This document shows, piece after piece, positions 49,441-60,075 of a stretch of 64,000 nt of DNA (positions are counted from its first letter, which is position 1; every line of letters starts with the position of its first letter). The position numbers and the translations under genes were made by a program. The DNA comes from Pseudoips prasinana (lineage: Eukaryota > Arthropoda > Insecta > Lepidoptera > Nolidae), in the NCBI GenBank assembly GCA_951640165.1, contig OX621253.1:12046001-12110000 (forward strand). Direction: 5' to 3'. The notes below the pieces were generated by a model. The model worked only from the letters and a program-made list of their open reading frames with translations, made no database searches and was not told the DNA's origin.

Positions 49441-49845
49441 TGACGGGCCGATTGGCGTGGTTGTTAGATGCATGCCTTTCACGCCGCAGGTCGTGGGTTG
49501 GATACCCACCCAGGACAGATATTTGTATGCATGAATAAGTCTGTTTGTCCTTTGTTAGGATGTAATTATCTTTATAATGTATGTATTTAGTTAGTTTCTG
49601 AATCATGGATGTTTTCTATGCATTTAAGTATTTATCTATCTATATAAGTATGTATATCGTCGCCTGGTACATAGTACAAGCTTTGCTTAGTTTGGGGCTG
49701 GGATGATTTGTGTAACATTGTCCCTAGATATTATTATTATTATTTACAAAAGAAAAGTAGTATATCAGTTATTTGATTTCTTATTATGCTTGATTTGTAG
49801 TCAGATGTGTCCGCCCGTGTGTGAATAATGTCCCAGGATATTATT
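49441..49845 (+). mobile_element. SINE-A copy split by a SINE-C fragment
   Basis: The head and first half of SINE-A (49441-49589) and its second half (about 49745-49845, ending CCCAGGATATTATT) flank a 5'-truncated SINE-C (about 49590-49742). TATTTA-like sequence occurs on both sides of the insert, as a target duplication would give. Confidence 0.8.
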
Positions 49846-50077
49846 GTGCGCAACGCACCTCCTTTATATATTTTTCTTTTATATTTTTTCAAATTTTGAC
49901 GTTTTGTGATAGTGGTGTTTTGTTATAGTGTCACAAACTTATCTGACCCGGTGGCCAAAAGTAGAACTAACGACGCCAGTTTGAAATGTCAATCGGCCTG
50001 TTATTCCCTGACATTCCTGCCATTGATTGTTTGTTGCACGTATTTATTTTTCTTTTTGTGGTTTATAATTGTGAAAA

Positions 50078-50233
50078 ATGCCGGAAGCTTTAAAAAGTGA
50101 TGCGAGGAACGTTATATTACAAGTATTGAATTATATGAATGAAGAAAAACACCTTCAGGCACCAATTATACCCTTAAATAAGTTGTATGAACGCGTAGCT
50201 GCTGCTCACTCAGCATACATTTTATGTAAATGA
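50078..50233 (+). pseudogene. 51-codon helix-turn-helix-like transposase N-terminus
   Basis: ATG CCG GAA through TGA encodes MPEALKSDARNVILQVLNYM, then a charged stretch and IIPLNKLYERVAAA. The pattern (KS-x-AR-x-I-x2-V near the start, then IPL-x2-x2-RVAAA) is like the N-terminal DNA-binding part of transposase-derived proteins common in insects. The rest of such a protein is not found downstream, so this is taken as a decayed element. A short host ORF is the alternative. Confidence 0.4.
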
Positions 50234-51095
50234 TCATAATTATTGTATAAAAATACAAAGATTTGTAATGACAGTATTTGTTTGCTTTTTAGTGAAGTAA
50301 TATTTACGTTACAATGTGCATATTATTTTTACCCACTTTATTGCAAAAAATTGTTACTAGCAACACTAAATGCGATAACAGCGACGCTGCCAGCGGGCCA
50401 GATAAGTTTGCGGCACTGTACGTCAGTTGGCTTTGTGAAGAGAAAATATTATAACATATTATATCTGAACCAGCTCTTTTTATAATTACCAGTCTTAGTC
50501 CCTTACAATTATTATTTGATATTATTAATAACATGGACATATAATATATTCCGAACTCATGATCTCCTTTGACACAGGCCACCACAAAACTTGGCCAATA
50601 AAAATAAACCGAGCGTTATACTCATAAATACCTATAATAATATTATTCTATATACGTGAGATATAAATGTGAAGAATAACTACCTACTAAGTGATAAGGA
50701 TTTCGTTTAATCGCAAAATTAACTTATATTTAAAGATTGGGACTGATAAAAGTGTTGTTTTTATTTTTAAACAGAATCTTTAACTAAATGTTATCATCTC
50801 TATTAGAGCTCGATTGATTTTATAACGTACTAAATTATGTAAATTATGTATCTGAAAATTGGGAAATTATGATAATGGCTACTATGTCAGTCTAATATTC
50901 AAATTTCATAAAAACGAGTTATGTTTATAGCACGTCAGTATTAAGAAAATTTTATCAATTCCTATTTACATATCTATTAGCTGCATGAAAACGACTTGTT
51001 ACAGTCTAATTGATTTAGTAGCAGGTACGGTTAGCACCAAAAATAAGTATAAGTTCCCATAGTATATTATCCAACACCTGATGCTCAGTACTTTT
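50234..51095. other. AT-rich DNA, nothing recognised
   Basis: A short GC-richer block near 50370-50430 (GCGACGCTGCCAGCGGGCC) may belong to the element at 50078. No supported gene. Confidence 0.35.
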
Positions 51096-51098
51096 TTT

Positions 51099-52015
51099 AA
51101 CCGACTTCAAAAGGAGGAGGTTCTCAAGTTCACCGGTATTTTTTTTTAAGTATTTACACCGATTACTCGGAGATTTATGATCCTATTTACGTGATTCTTT
51201 TTTAGTTTGAAGCGAAATAGTTGCCATTTGGTCCCATAAAAATTTTGTATAGTTTGGCCCAGTATTTTTAATATTATGGACATTTTTGTATGAAAATTTT
51301 TGTTTATGTGGACGATGTAATTGTCTTTGTCACTTTGTTTAAATCTTAGCCAGCCTAGCTAGACTCATACTGTTCAAATGTGTCCTGGCATGAACATAAA
51401 GAACAATTTCAGACGACTAGCATTTAAAACGCGCGTACAAGCTCGTTTTTGGAAGCGCATGTAGGCGCACCTTTTAGCACAAGCGCACTTTTATACCCAT
51501 TACGCTGAGATTTATGAACCGATTTAAGTGATTCTTCTTTAGTTTGATGCGGAATATCTGCCATTTTTAGGGTTCTTTAGCCAAATGCCAAAAATCGGAA
51601 ACCTTATGGATTTGTCATGTCTGTCTGTCCGTCTGTATGTCACAGCCACTTTTCTGTCGAAACTTGGTAAGCAGATGTATTCCGTGAACCGCATTAAGAT
51701 TTACACATTTACACACAAAAATAGAAAAACAAACAATAAATTTTGTCCATATTAATTCATATTGTTCTTTAAGTCTATTTACGTAGGTTAATCTTTAGTG
51801 TAGGAATTTCATCACAAAGTATGAAAGCTGTATGTAATATTAACTTTTATTTTGCTTAGGGCTTGGCACCGACATCAAACCTATCAATAGGTAGCACATA
51901 CAAATTATAGTATTTCATTAATATTAAAGGTATTACGTTTGCATAAGAGATGTATTAAATTTAATCTTTATTAAGATATTATTTTTATACTTTTTAGTTT
52001 TTGAAGTCGGTTTTT
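51099..52015. mobile_element. ACCGACTTCAAAA-ended element with nested repeat
   Basis: The left end AACCGACTTCAAAA and the right end TTTTGAAGTCGGTT are inverted copies, a common lepidopteran repeat signature. The interior holds repeated weak phrases such as AGATTTATGA and GTGATTCTT. An inverted piece of repeat family F (51564-51730) sits inside it. There is no ORF. Confidence 0.6.
51564..51730 (-). mobile_element. repeat family F, inverted 3' part
   Basis: TAGGGTTCTTTAGCCAAATG, TGTCATGTCTGTCTGTCCG and GTGAACCGCATTAAGATTT match the complement of 4690-4870. Confidence 0.8.
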
Positions 52016-52035
52016 ATAAACGAAGTTTTTTTATT

Positions 52036-52236
52036 ATAAAGACAACTCCCGCGTTAGGGAATCTAATCCCTGTATCGCGGGGTATCTTACAAACATAACA
52101 TAGGCGGACAGAAATTACATCCTACTCAGAACAATTATTTATGGGTCACACAAATAGTTGTCAGGCACGGGACTCGAACCCGCGAGACGAAGAGGCGAGG
52201 CGACTATCTTAGCCGCTGCGTCAGACGTGCAGTCAA
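52036..52236 (-). mobile_element. SINE-B copy, full length
   Basis: Inverted tail GACAACTCCCGCGTTAGGG at the left; head GGGACTCGAACCCGCGAGAC and GCCGCTGCGTCAGACGTGCA at the right. Confidence 0.88.
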
Positions 52237-52261
52237 AATTAAGAGGGTGTTTAGGGGTATC

Positions 52262-52400
52262 TCGCTACTACCGGTTTCGTTCCCCTGCAAATGCGGAACC
52301 AAGAACCGGACACTAACACATATCGCCGAAGACTGACCTCGCTAAAAATTACTACAGCATATTGAAGTAATGAAATGTGAATGGCAAAAATCGTACCGCA
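52262..52400 (+). mobile_element. non-LTR retrotransposon C-terminal fragment
   Basis: The + strand encodes PCKCGTKNRTLTHIAED then a stop: a Cys/His pattern like the C-terminal zinc-knuckle-type region of Jockey-like reverse transcriptases. Short and decayed. Confidence 0.4.
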
Positions 52401-54590
52401 TACTTCTTTTGGTGTTCAGCTACATAATTTTTACCACTTATTAAGACAACTAAGGCATTGATTTTCATGTAGGTATGTATAATATTTTTTGAACTTGGGA
52501 TTAATTAATAAAATCAAAAATAATATTTCAATTATTTTCAATAAATAAACGTAATAAAATGGTAAACTAAACGCAGTTACGTTTTCAGAAATTGCCATGT
52601 GTATATTTTACATAATAATATATTTTATAAATATCGAAATTATAATTAATTATTTTTAAATGGGAACAACATTGCATATAAATCATATAATTATATACTT
52701 ATTTATTATACCTATGAAAGCACAGTAGTTGCAATAAATCGTAATAATTAATGATTTAGAATAGGAACGATTTTCGTCGTCGTTATTTTTTTGTTCATGG
52801 CAATTATTTATTGACAGGCAAAGACAATCTGTCAGGTATTTATTGCTGTTGTTTGATACATGTCATCAATTTTGCAAATTATCTTGCAATTTTTACGTTG
52901 AGTTATCCTCCGTACTATAATATATATCTGTTGACAGTGGTTTCACGAAAGGACTCTTTATCATTTAATTAAAATGACGAGTTTGCAATGTGTAAATTGC
53001 TATATTCGCTTGCCCCGCCTAAGAAGACATGCTTTATCCGATGAGAGTGAAGTTCTCAATAAACCCAATGTTGCTTTGTGCTTTGTGATAATTATTGTTT
53101 GTTACTTATATGAAGATGTTCTTAGATGAAGTAATACTAAGGATGAATTAATAATAATACTAATAAAACAAATGTAGTTACAAAAAACAAAGAACCTATT
53201 GTTTTATTTACCTCCACTTAAAACCTCGTATAAAACCCCTCTCAACCTCACACAAATGTACACTGGGGTATGAACTTTGTAATTAATGGAAATAAAGAAC
53301 TTTTCATTATTTCAACAAATAATAGTTTTTTTGCATATTCCTAACCTAACTTGCGACCCGGTTAGGGTTTTCGGGGCAGGTTCGGAATAAATCCATGTAA
53401 AGACTACAAAAAGAGCGAAAACATATTTTACTTTATCACCATAACAATGTTTATGTAAATATAATATGTAACAATCTTCATTAGTACAATATTTAACACT
53501 AGCATTTCATTACCACATCAGTAGACACACTTTGATATTTACAGTATCTTTATTACTTAGGCAGTAAGAGTGATTTTCGAACTGCAATGTATCCACGGTC
53601 ATGGGATTGACCCACAGATTACCAAACGTAACCTTAAAATAAAACTGGCTATAACTTTTTTATCCCAAGTTCTAAAAATCTAAGAAATTAAAAATACCTT
53701 TTCTATCACATTAACTACCAATTAAAACATAAAATATCCCGAAACTCGAAATTTTACTAGCGGTACAAAAATCCCATACAGACCTGCCGTTTACCTTTAT
53801 TCAGCACTTGGGTAGTAACATACACTTGTACTTGTCAAGCTCACAATGCAATACATAAGCATAGTCAAATACAGTAACAAAAAAATGAAGTAGTCCGTCC
53901 GTGCGGTTTGTGTATTTTCATCATCACATATAATTTTTATTAATTCTTAAATAAATACTAATAACAAGTTAATAGATACTATTTTTAAATTTAGTATGTA
54001 AATTAAAATAAAAAAATAAGACAGTGAGCAGATGGTTAGCGCAGAAGACTCTCAACCAGCAGCTTAATTTAAGCGACTAATACCTAAGGGCACCCTTATG
54101 GGCTTTGAGTCACAGCTCAGGAGGTCGCTGAAGTAAAAAGATGGAATTCTAAATGAGGGTGTGATCACTTGCACATGATCACCGATCGCGTGTTAAGGGG
54201 CCAACGCGATCCTCGCCGCTAAGGAACCTACTCTAGCTAACCTGCGGCTTTCTCTAGCTACCTAGGTGGACGATATTTAGACGGCTTTACAGGCCATCGG
54301 AAAAAATAACCACCTTTCTCCAGCGTATGCAAAATTACAGCAGCATGTTACTGTAAAAGTTAAAGTTCCGAGCAGAATACGAAAAGCCATGCAAGTTTAA
54401 AAATAAACTGTCATTTATAAGTACAAGTATAAGGCCATGACCAAACTAATTTAAACAAAAATAAGGTAACCTCCATTACCAATTAAATATTATTATGAGA
54501 ATAACTTACCACACTGGAATGTGACCTCGTTCTAAGGCGTTTTAAACAAGATTCTATATTTGATTTGTTCCTGACCGCTATATAGTAGCA
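52401..54590. other. AT-rich DNA with a GC-richer block near 54.03-54.30 kb
   Basis: The block has phrases (AAGGGCACCCTTATGGGCTT, TAGACGGC) that faintly resemble SINE-D in either orientation. No gene recognised. Confidence 0.35.
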
Positions 54591-54598
54591 TTGTTACA

Positions 54599-54910
54599 TC
54601 TATACAAATAAATAAAATTGGAGTGTCTGTTTGTAATATTGAAATAACCGGTTTTTACTACATAAATATGAATATATATACGGTACATAAACCAAAATTA
54701 CATTTTTTACAATTTTTGTCTGTCTGTCTGTCTGTTTGTTCCAGCTAATCTCTGAAACGGCTGGACCGATTTTGACGGGACTTTTATTGGCAGGTAGCTG
54801 ATGTAATAAGGAGTAACTTAGGCTAATTTTATTTTAGAAAAAGTCTTTTATTTTACTAAAAAACTAAATAAACTAATTAACACGCGGACGAAGTCGCGGG
54901 CACAGCTAGT
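54599..54910 (+). mobile_element. Helitron-like element, TCTG-rich subfamily
   Basis: Starts TCTATACAAATAAATAAAAT; has (TCTG)n at 54716-54738 and GGCTGGACCGATTTTGACGG; ends ACGAAGTCGCGGGCACAGCTAGT (read as two parts). Confidence 0.75.
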
Positions 54911-55050
54911 TAAAAATAAATTTTGTACCATAGAGGCACTATTTGTGGCGAAACTATTTATTAAAAAAACAACTGTTTGATTGAGTTGGATAAATGGAAC
55001 TATAGAAATAAACTTAACTCATTAAACTAGAGAAATGTCCTATGACAATA

Positions 55051-55197
55051 TCACACTAATATTATAAAGACGAAAGTGTGTGTTTGTTACTTCTTCACGC
55101 AAAAACTATTTTGATGAAACTTTGTGGTAATAACGCTTATATATCAGATTGGCTATAATTTATTACGTTAACGCGGGTAAAACTAGCGCTATTAGTA
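55051..55197 (+). mobile_element. Helitron-like element, short type, diverged end
   Basis: ACACTAATATTATAAAGACG, TTGTTACTTCTTCACGCAAA and a decayed end ATTAGT. Confidence 0.7.
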
Positions 55198-55483
55198 ACA
55201 AATCTGCTCTTCGTGTCATTTACCACCTGCATTAAAGCTATTAAATGGAAACATGTTTAAAGTAAATACATAATTTGTTACTCATTAATGTATATTATAA
55301 TCTGCGTACGTTTTTTGGCAATAAATAATGTATTTATAACCTTAAATAATTTAAATTGCTCAGTTAGTATTGCATATCCGACATGGGTAGATTGTTGATC
55401 CTAATTACTGTTATGTTACGATTAAATACGAACAAATAATTCTTTATATTTATAAAAAAACCACCTCTTTTCTTCTGATCAAA

Positions 55484-55690
55484 GGTTATGGATTCGATTC
55501 CTGCACAAGGCAAATATTTGTGTTAATGGACATGTCTTGGACTATTTGTCTTGGTCTGGGTGAATTCTGTGAATTGTAAATATGTAGGTATATATATATA
55601 TATTTACAAAATAAAAATAAGTATTTGTATCCGCTGTATATTATCCATAGTTATACTTAGTTTGGGCTAGATGGCGCTGTGTGATATGTT
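55484..55690 (+). mobile_element. SINE-A copy, diverged
   Basis: GATTCGATTCCTGCACAAGG, CAAATATTTGTGTTAATGGA and ACTTAGTTTGGGCTAGATGG follow the family order on +. A (TA)n run lies at 55592-55606. Confidence 0.65.
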
Positions 55691-55691
55691 T

Positions 55692-55872
55692 TTTTAAAAC
55701 AACCTATCCCTGTATAATCTAATCCCCGTGCCGCGGGGTACTTTACAAACATATAATAGACGGACACAAATTACATCCAGACTCAGAACAACTAGTTGTC
55801 CGGCGCGGGACTCGAACCCGCGACACGAAGCGGCGAGGCGACTGTCTTAGCCGCTGTGCCACACATGCAGTC
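55692..55872 (-). mobile_element. SINE-B copy, full length
   Basis: GCGCGGGACTCGAACCCGCG and GCCGCTGTGCCACACATGCA mark the inverted head; it follows SINE-A directly. Confidence 0.88.
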
Positions 55873-56534
55873 AGATAGGCCAGATATTTATTTATTATTA
55901 TTTAATTATTTATAAAACTAGATTTTTTTTTATTCACGTAGACTTTAAAAAAGCGCTTGTAAATATTCAGAACATGTTTGTAGTAATATAGTTGTATACA
56001 TTAGATATTATTTCTAGTAACATAGATATTTAGGTACATCTTGTATGAAAACATTTATAAAATTTATTTTATTACAGAAATGATATTTAGCTAGCTCGTA
56101 TCAAGTTATTGTCAAGAGATTATGTTCAATTATCTAGTTTAAGTCTAATATTTTTACTACATATTGTCAATGGTTCTGTCTATATTAAAGGTATTATTAT
56201 TATGACGGACCTTGTGTTAATAACGACGGTCGCGCTTTAATGCTACCACCGGATCCAATGCGCCCCAACTGAGAAGACCCAGCGAAACAAACTCAGTGGG
56301 TTCATCTACTACCGGTTTCAACACGACCCAGTTGAGACGGTCCGGCTAAACATACTCAAGCGGGCATGAACACGGGATTTGGTCCAATTAGAGTAATTAT
56401 TTAGTAGGCAAACACAATATATGCTCGATCGGTTGTCTGATATTGATGAGGATATATAATGATGTTTAACGTATTGTGGCGAGCGGTGGGTCACCGCGTT
56501 GGAAAAGTAACTGTTTGCACAGGAACGTAATTAT

Positions 56535-56665
56535 TTGTATCCAATTCCGCAGGCGCTCAGTTGTTTTGTTGACTTTTGCTACAAGCTAGCCGCTGCGTGC
56601 GTGTGGTATGCGGCTTGTGGAGCACGGCATCTTAAGGACGGCCCCGCAGCCATGGTGACCCAAAT
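56535..56665 (+). other. short Cys-containing frame in the spacer
   Basis: The + frame reads FVDFCYKLAAACVWYAACGA and resembles the beginning of the Kazal exon at 6372 (YCHLAAACVHNKQPLCA). The DNA also shares CTAGC-GC-GCGTGCGT. It ends soon and lacks the later Kazal cysteines. Chance or a relic exon; not a supported gene. Confidence 0.2.
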
Positions 56666-56687
56666 ATTTTTATACATATTTATTATT

Positions 56688-56861
56688 AAAGAGAACGCCC
56701 GCACTATCGTATCTAATTCCTGTGTCGCGGGGTACTTTATAAACATATAATAGACGGACACAAATTACATCCAGACTAAGAACAACTATTTATGGGACAC
56801 ACAAATAGTTATCCGTCTTAGGACTCGGTGACAGTCTGAGCCGTTGCGCCACACGTGCAAA
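56688..56861 (-). mobile_element. SINE-B copy, diverged head
   Basis: CGCGGGGTACTTTATAAAC, GACGGACACAAATTACATCC and GCGCCACACGTGCA match the family inverted; the B box is partly lost. It lies inside the large inverted repeat. Confidence 0.82.
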
Positions 56862-57120
56862 GTAATTTTCGTAATCCCCAAATCACAGAACATATACTTG
56901 AACTGTTTATCTTTTAAATATCATTTCTAGCTACGACGAGCTAGCTAAATATCATTTCTGTAATAAAATAAATTTTATAAATGTTTTCATACAAGATGTA
57001 CCTAAATATCTATGTTACTAGAAATAATATCTAATGTATACAACTATATTACTACAAACATGTTCTGACTATTTACAAGCGCTTTTGTAAAGTCTACGTG
57101 AATAAAAACCTTTTTTATTT

Positions 57121-58190
57121 TATTTTATTTTTATGTCCAATCTCCTGCTTCATTCAGGAGTTGTATGAGACATTAAATTTATTTATAACTAATTTAACCA
57201 ATGCTCTCAGCATTACCAAATTTTGGCGAGGGAAAATATTAATCCTACAATAGACATAATACGAAGAAGATTATTTTAGTGATTTGGATAAGTACACTAA
57301 CACGCTGTATATATAATAAAATGTTCTACCAGATTATAAAACTCTCATCATAATAATTACTGTTATAATAAACATAGAACCGAATTAAAAATGGTATGTA
57401 TAAAAACCGCTTTGTACAAACTTTTTATCGGACCTTAGCTTCAGGAAGCATTTCTCATCAAATAAAAAAAAAAACAATGAGCTAAACATAGACAAGAGAG
57501 TTTTATCGCGTAATAGACAACTTCTTTTTAAGTCGCTTCAAAATAAGAACGTATACGAAATGTGAACTTATAAACAACAGAATGTCGTAAGTCAATTTGC
57601 TAATAACTAATCTCAAATGACACATTCTAGACATTTTATCAGTGAATGATGTTAATTATCACCCTAAAGATGATCAGCAAGTTTTTTGCTTAATGTTGCC
57701 TTCATATAGGCCTCCTTGTTTTTTGTATAATTTGCTTCTATCGTAACAGCTTAGGTAATGGTTTTATGATCCGTAATTGCAGTTACGAAATCATGCGACG
57801 TAGAATAAAAATAGGTATGTATTTTAATTGGCTTACGAAATAGCTGAACCTAGTAACGTATTAATTTTAATCTTCCTGTTTGATTAGAGCACTAATTAGC
57901 TAAATTGTAATAATGTCTTCCGGGGCGAATTTTGGCCATGGAAGCTAGTCTCAAGGGAGACTAGTCATTTGCATGGAACTAGTCGACTAGTCCACAGATG
58001 TGTTTGCCTATACTACACTCTCATCATTTGATAGTACGGTTAGCCGACAGGACCAGGATGTTGTCAGGTGCAGGTGTCAATATCTGACACTCAAAAAATA
58101 ATACGGATATGAAAAGTTTATAAAAGTTTAATTTATCGTTATTTACTGTATCAATTGGTATTCGATTGATCTAATCTGAGTTGATTGTTC
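57121..58190. other. AT-rich DNA with a short palindromic stretch
   Basis: Around 57950-57992 the sequence AGACTAGTCATTTGC and ACTAGTCGACTAGT holds overlapping palindromes. No gene was recognised. Confidence 0.4.
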
Positions 58191-58193
58191 ACG

Positions 58194-58684
58194 CACACTA
58201 ATATTATAAAGGCGAAAGTTTGTGTGTGAGTGTATGTTTGTTACTTCATGAAGTCTAAACGGCTGGAGCGACTTTAATAAGATTTTGTATGGCGTTAGCT
58301 GTCACCCTGGATTTACAAATCTATACATATAATACAATCATAGCAAAGTCAAAACTGTAGAATGATTATTTTTTATAAAAAGATACTTGGGGGTGATCTT
58401 CAATAGATATCGAAGCAAAAAATATAGTTTTTAGAATTTTTGTCTGTTTGTCTGTATGTATGTCCGGGCTAAACTCAAAAAGTACTGCATGGAATTACTT
58501 CAAATTTTTCATGAATATTACTTAGAGGTTGGGTCAACATATAGGCTACATATTATCACGCTATCACCTACGGGAGAGGAGTTGTGATAATTTATGAAAT
58601 TTAAAGCGGGTAAAACCGCAAGGCAAAGCTAGTAGGCTATAATTTATAAAGGTTAACGCGGTTATAATCGCGGGGCTCGGATAG
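58194..58684 (+). mobile_element. Helitron-like short-type element carrying a second Helitron
   Basis: The outer element runs from CACACTAATATTATAAAGGC to 58319, then after the insert from AGGCTATAATTTATAAAGG to a decayed CGCGGGGCTCGGATAGT. The insert is the element at 58320-58633. Confidence 0.75.
58320..58633 (+). mobile_element. Helitron-like element, nested
   Basis: TCTATACATATAATACAATC at the left and GCGGGTAAAACCGCAAGGCA, then AAGCTAGT at the right; same family as 28713. Confidence 0.82.
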
Positions 58685-59064
58685 TATCAAATAAAGTGAT
58701 CTTAAGTTGCTGACATCAGCCATATTGTTAATATTCCGCAACTTTTTAGCTAATACTACGAGGTTCATCTTGTTAACAAACATATTCGCAAAATTTGATT
58801 GCTCAAAAATTGATCTCCAAACTGGTTTTGACTACTTTCACTCGATAGATAAAATACAGCGTCAACTCTACAAATACTTAACATGAAATAATCTCGAAGA
58901 GTTACAACTCTATTCCACAATCCATTGTTGTACAATATGTACTGCACTTTATGCAATATACTTTTTTGAATGAGAATCGTAATAACGATTATATTTTTCT
59001 CGCGATTAGTGATTTTGTTATATTTTATTCTGGTTTTAGGTATTTTGATAGTTTTATGTTCGCT

Positions 59065-59550
59065 GTAACATGTTGGCACGCAGATTCACGAGGTGTAGCT
59101 TGGGGGTAAAGATCGCTCTTTTTAAAGCGTTCTGCCAAACTCTCTACACCTGCAGTCTGTGTGTCAATTACACGCAGCGGGCCATCAACGCTCTCCGAGT
59201 ACATACAACAACGCGTTCAGGGTGCTGGTGGGGCTCCCACGCTTCTGTAGTGCGTCTGCGATGTTTGCGCACGCCCACACAGACGGCTTTCACACGGTGC
59301 TGCGGCGCCGGATCGCTTCGCTGATGTTTCGTACGCGTGGAAGCACCAACACCATCCTGAACGTCCTCAGTCAGAAGATAGACAGTCCCATTCTGGGGCA
59401 CTGGGTTCAAATACAAGTGCGTGTACCTGGAGCCCCAGAATGTGGCAGATATTTAAATTAAATTAATTACTTTTTATTACTAACATAGTTTTTAAGATGC
59501 ATTTACTAACAATATTATGGGCTAAGTGTCCGAAATAAAAAGATTTTATT
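59065..59550 (+). mobile_element. non-LTR retrotransposon, RT C-terminus and 3' UTR
   Basis: Two overlapping frames carry one protein broken by a frameshift near 59210: first LARRFTRCSLGVKIALFKAF and YTCSLCVNYTQRAINALRV, then NNAFRVLVGLPRFCSASAMF and ASLMFRTRGSTNTILN. This is a known pattern of CR1/Jockey-type lepidopteran elements. A 3' UTR follows, ending in AATAAAAAG and (TTTTA) repeats. Not functional. Confidence 0.78.
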
Positions 59551-59859
59551 TTATTTATTATGTTCACTCTATTTACCCTAGTTTATATGGGCGAGGCTAC
59601 TATGGTACGATAAAATTGGGTGTTATCAGCCTCTTAACTATACACGTACATATTAGATATACCAAAAGATTTTCACAATTGAGTTGTGTCCATCATTTGG
59701 CGGGATACGCCAATATCGCCACCACAGATCGCCACGGTTGGCCGACTCGGGTTGACGATCGCTATATTTATGTATTTATTTATTTATCACAATATAATTA
59801 ACATAACAGATTTACACCCAATGCGTTCATTATTTATAACACTACAAATCTAAGATATA

Positions 59860-60075
59860 CCATACTCGCAGTGCCCGCGGACTTCGTTCCGCGTTATAAA
59901 TATTTTTGTCTCTGCCCGTTTCTCCCGCAACTTCGATTACATTATTCAAGTTTAAGTAAAGATGCGTTATTAATTTTGGAATTTTCCATAGCCTATCACA
60001 CTCCACAATAACGTAGCTTACTATTGGTGAAATCATTTTGAAAATGGGTTCAGTAGATCCAGAGATTACCCCTTA
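59860..60075. repeat. short dispersed-repeat relic
   Basis: GCAGTGCCCGCGGACTTCGT and GGGTTCAGTAGATCCAGAGAT are phrases common in lepidopteran repeats with a GCCCGCGG edge. Class and borders uncertain. Confidence 0.4.

Larger units (their letters stand above)
55923..57120. repeat. large inverted repeat, ~178-bp arms, ~835-bp spacer
   Basis: Arms 55923-56100 and 56936-57120 are inverted copies with about two mismatches by eye. The spacer holds a lepidopteran SINE-like relic (56215-56390, ACCGGATCCAATGCGCCCC and CTACTACCGGTTTC), a GC-rich stretch (56535-56660) and an inverted SINE-B. A diverged single arm lies at 19713-19890. Confidence 0.85.

Noticed and set aside
53338..53352. Telomere-like CCTAACCTAA
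   Set aside because: Only two units of the insect CCTAA repeat; no array.
59159..59461. 100-codon + frame as a host gene
   Set aside because: Its sequence is the reverse-transcriptase C-terminus of a common non-LTR element, broken by a frameshift.
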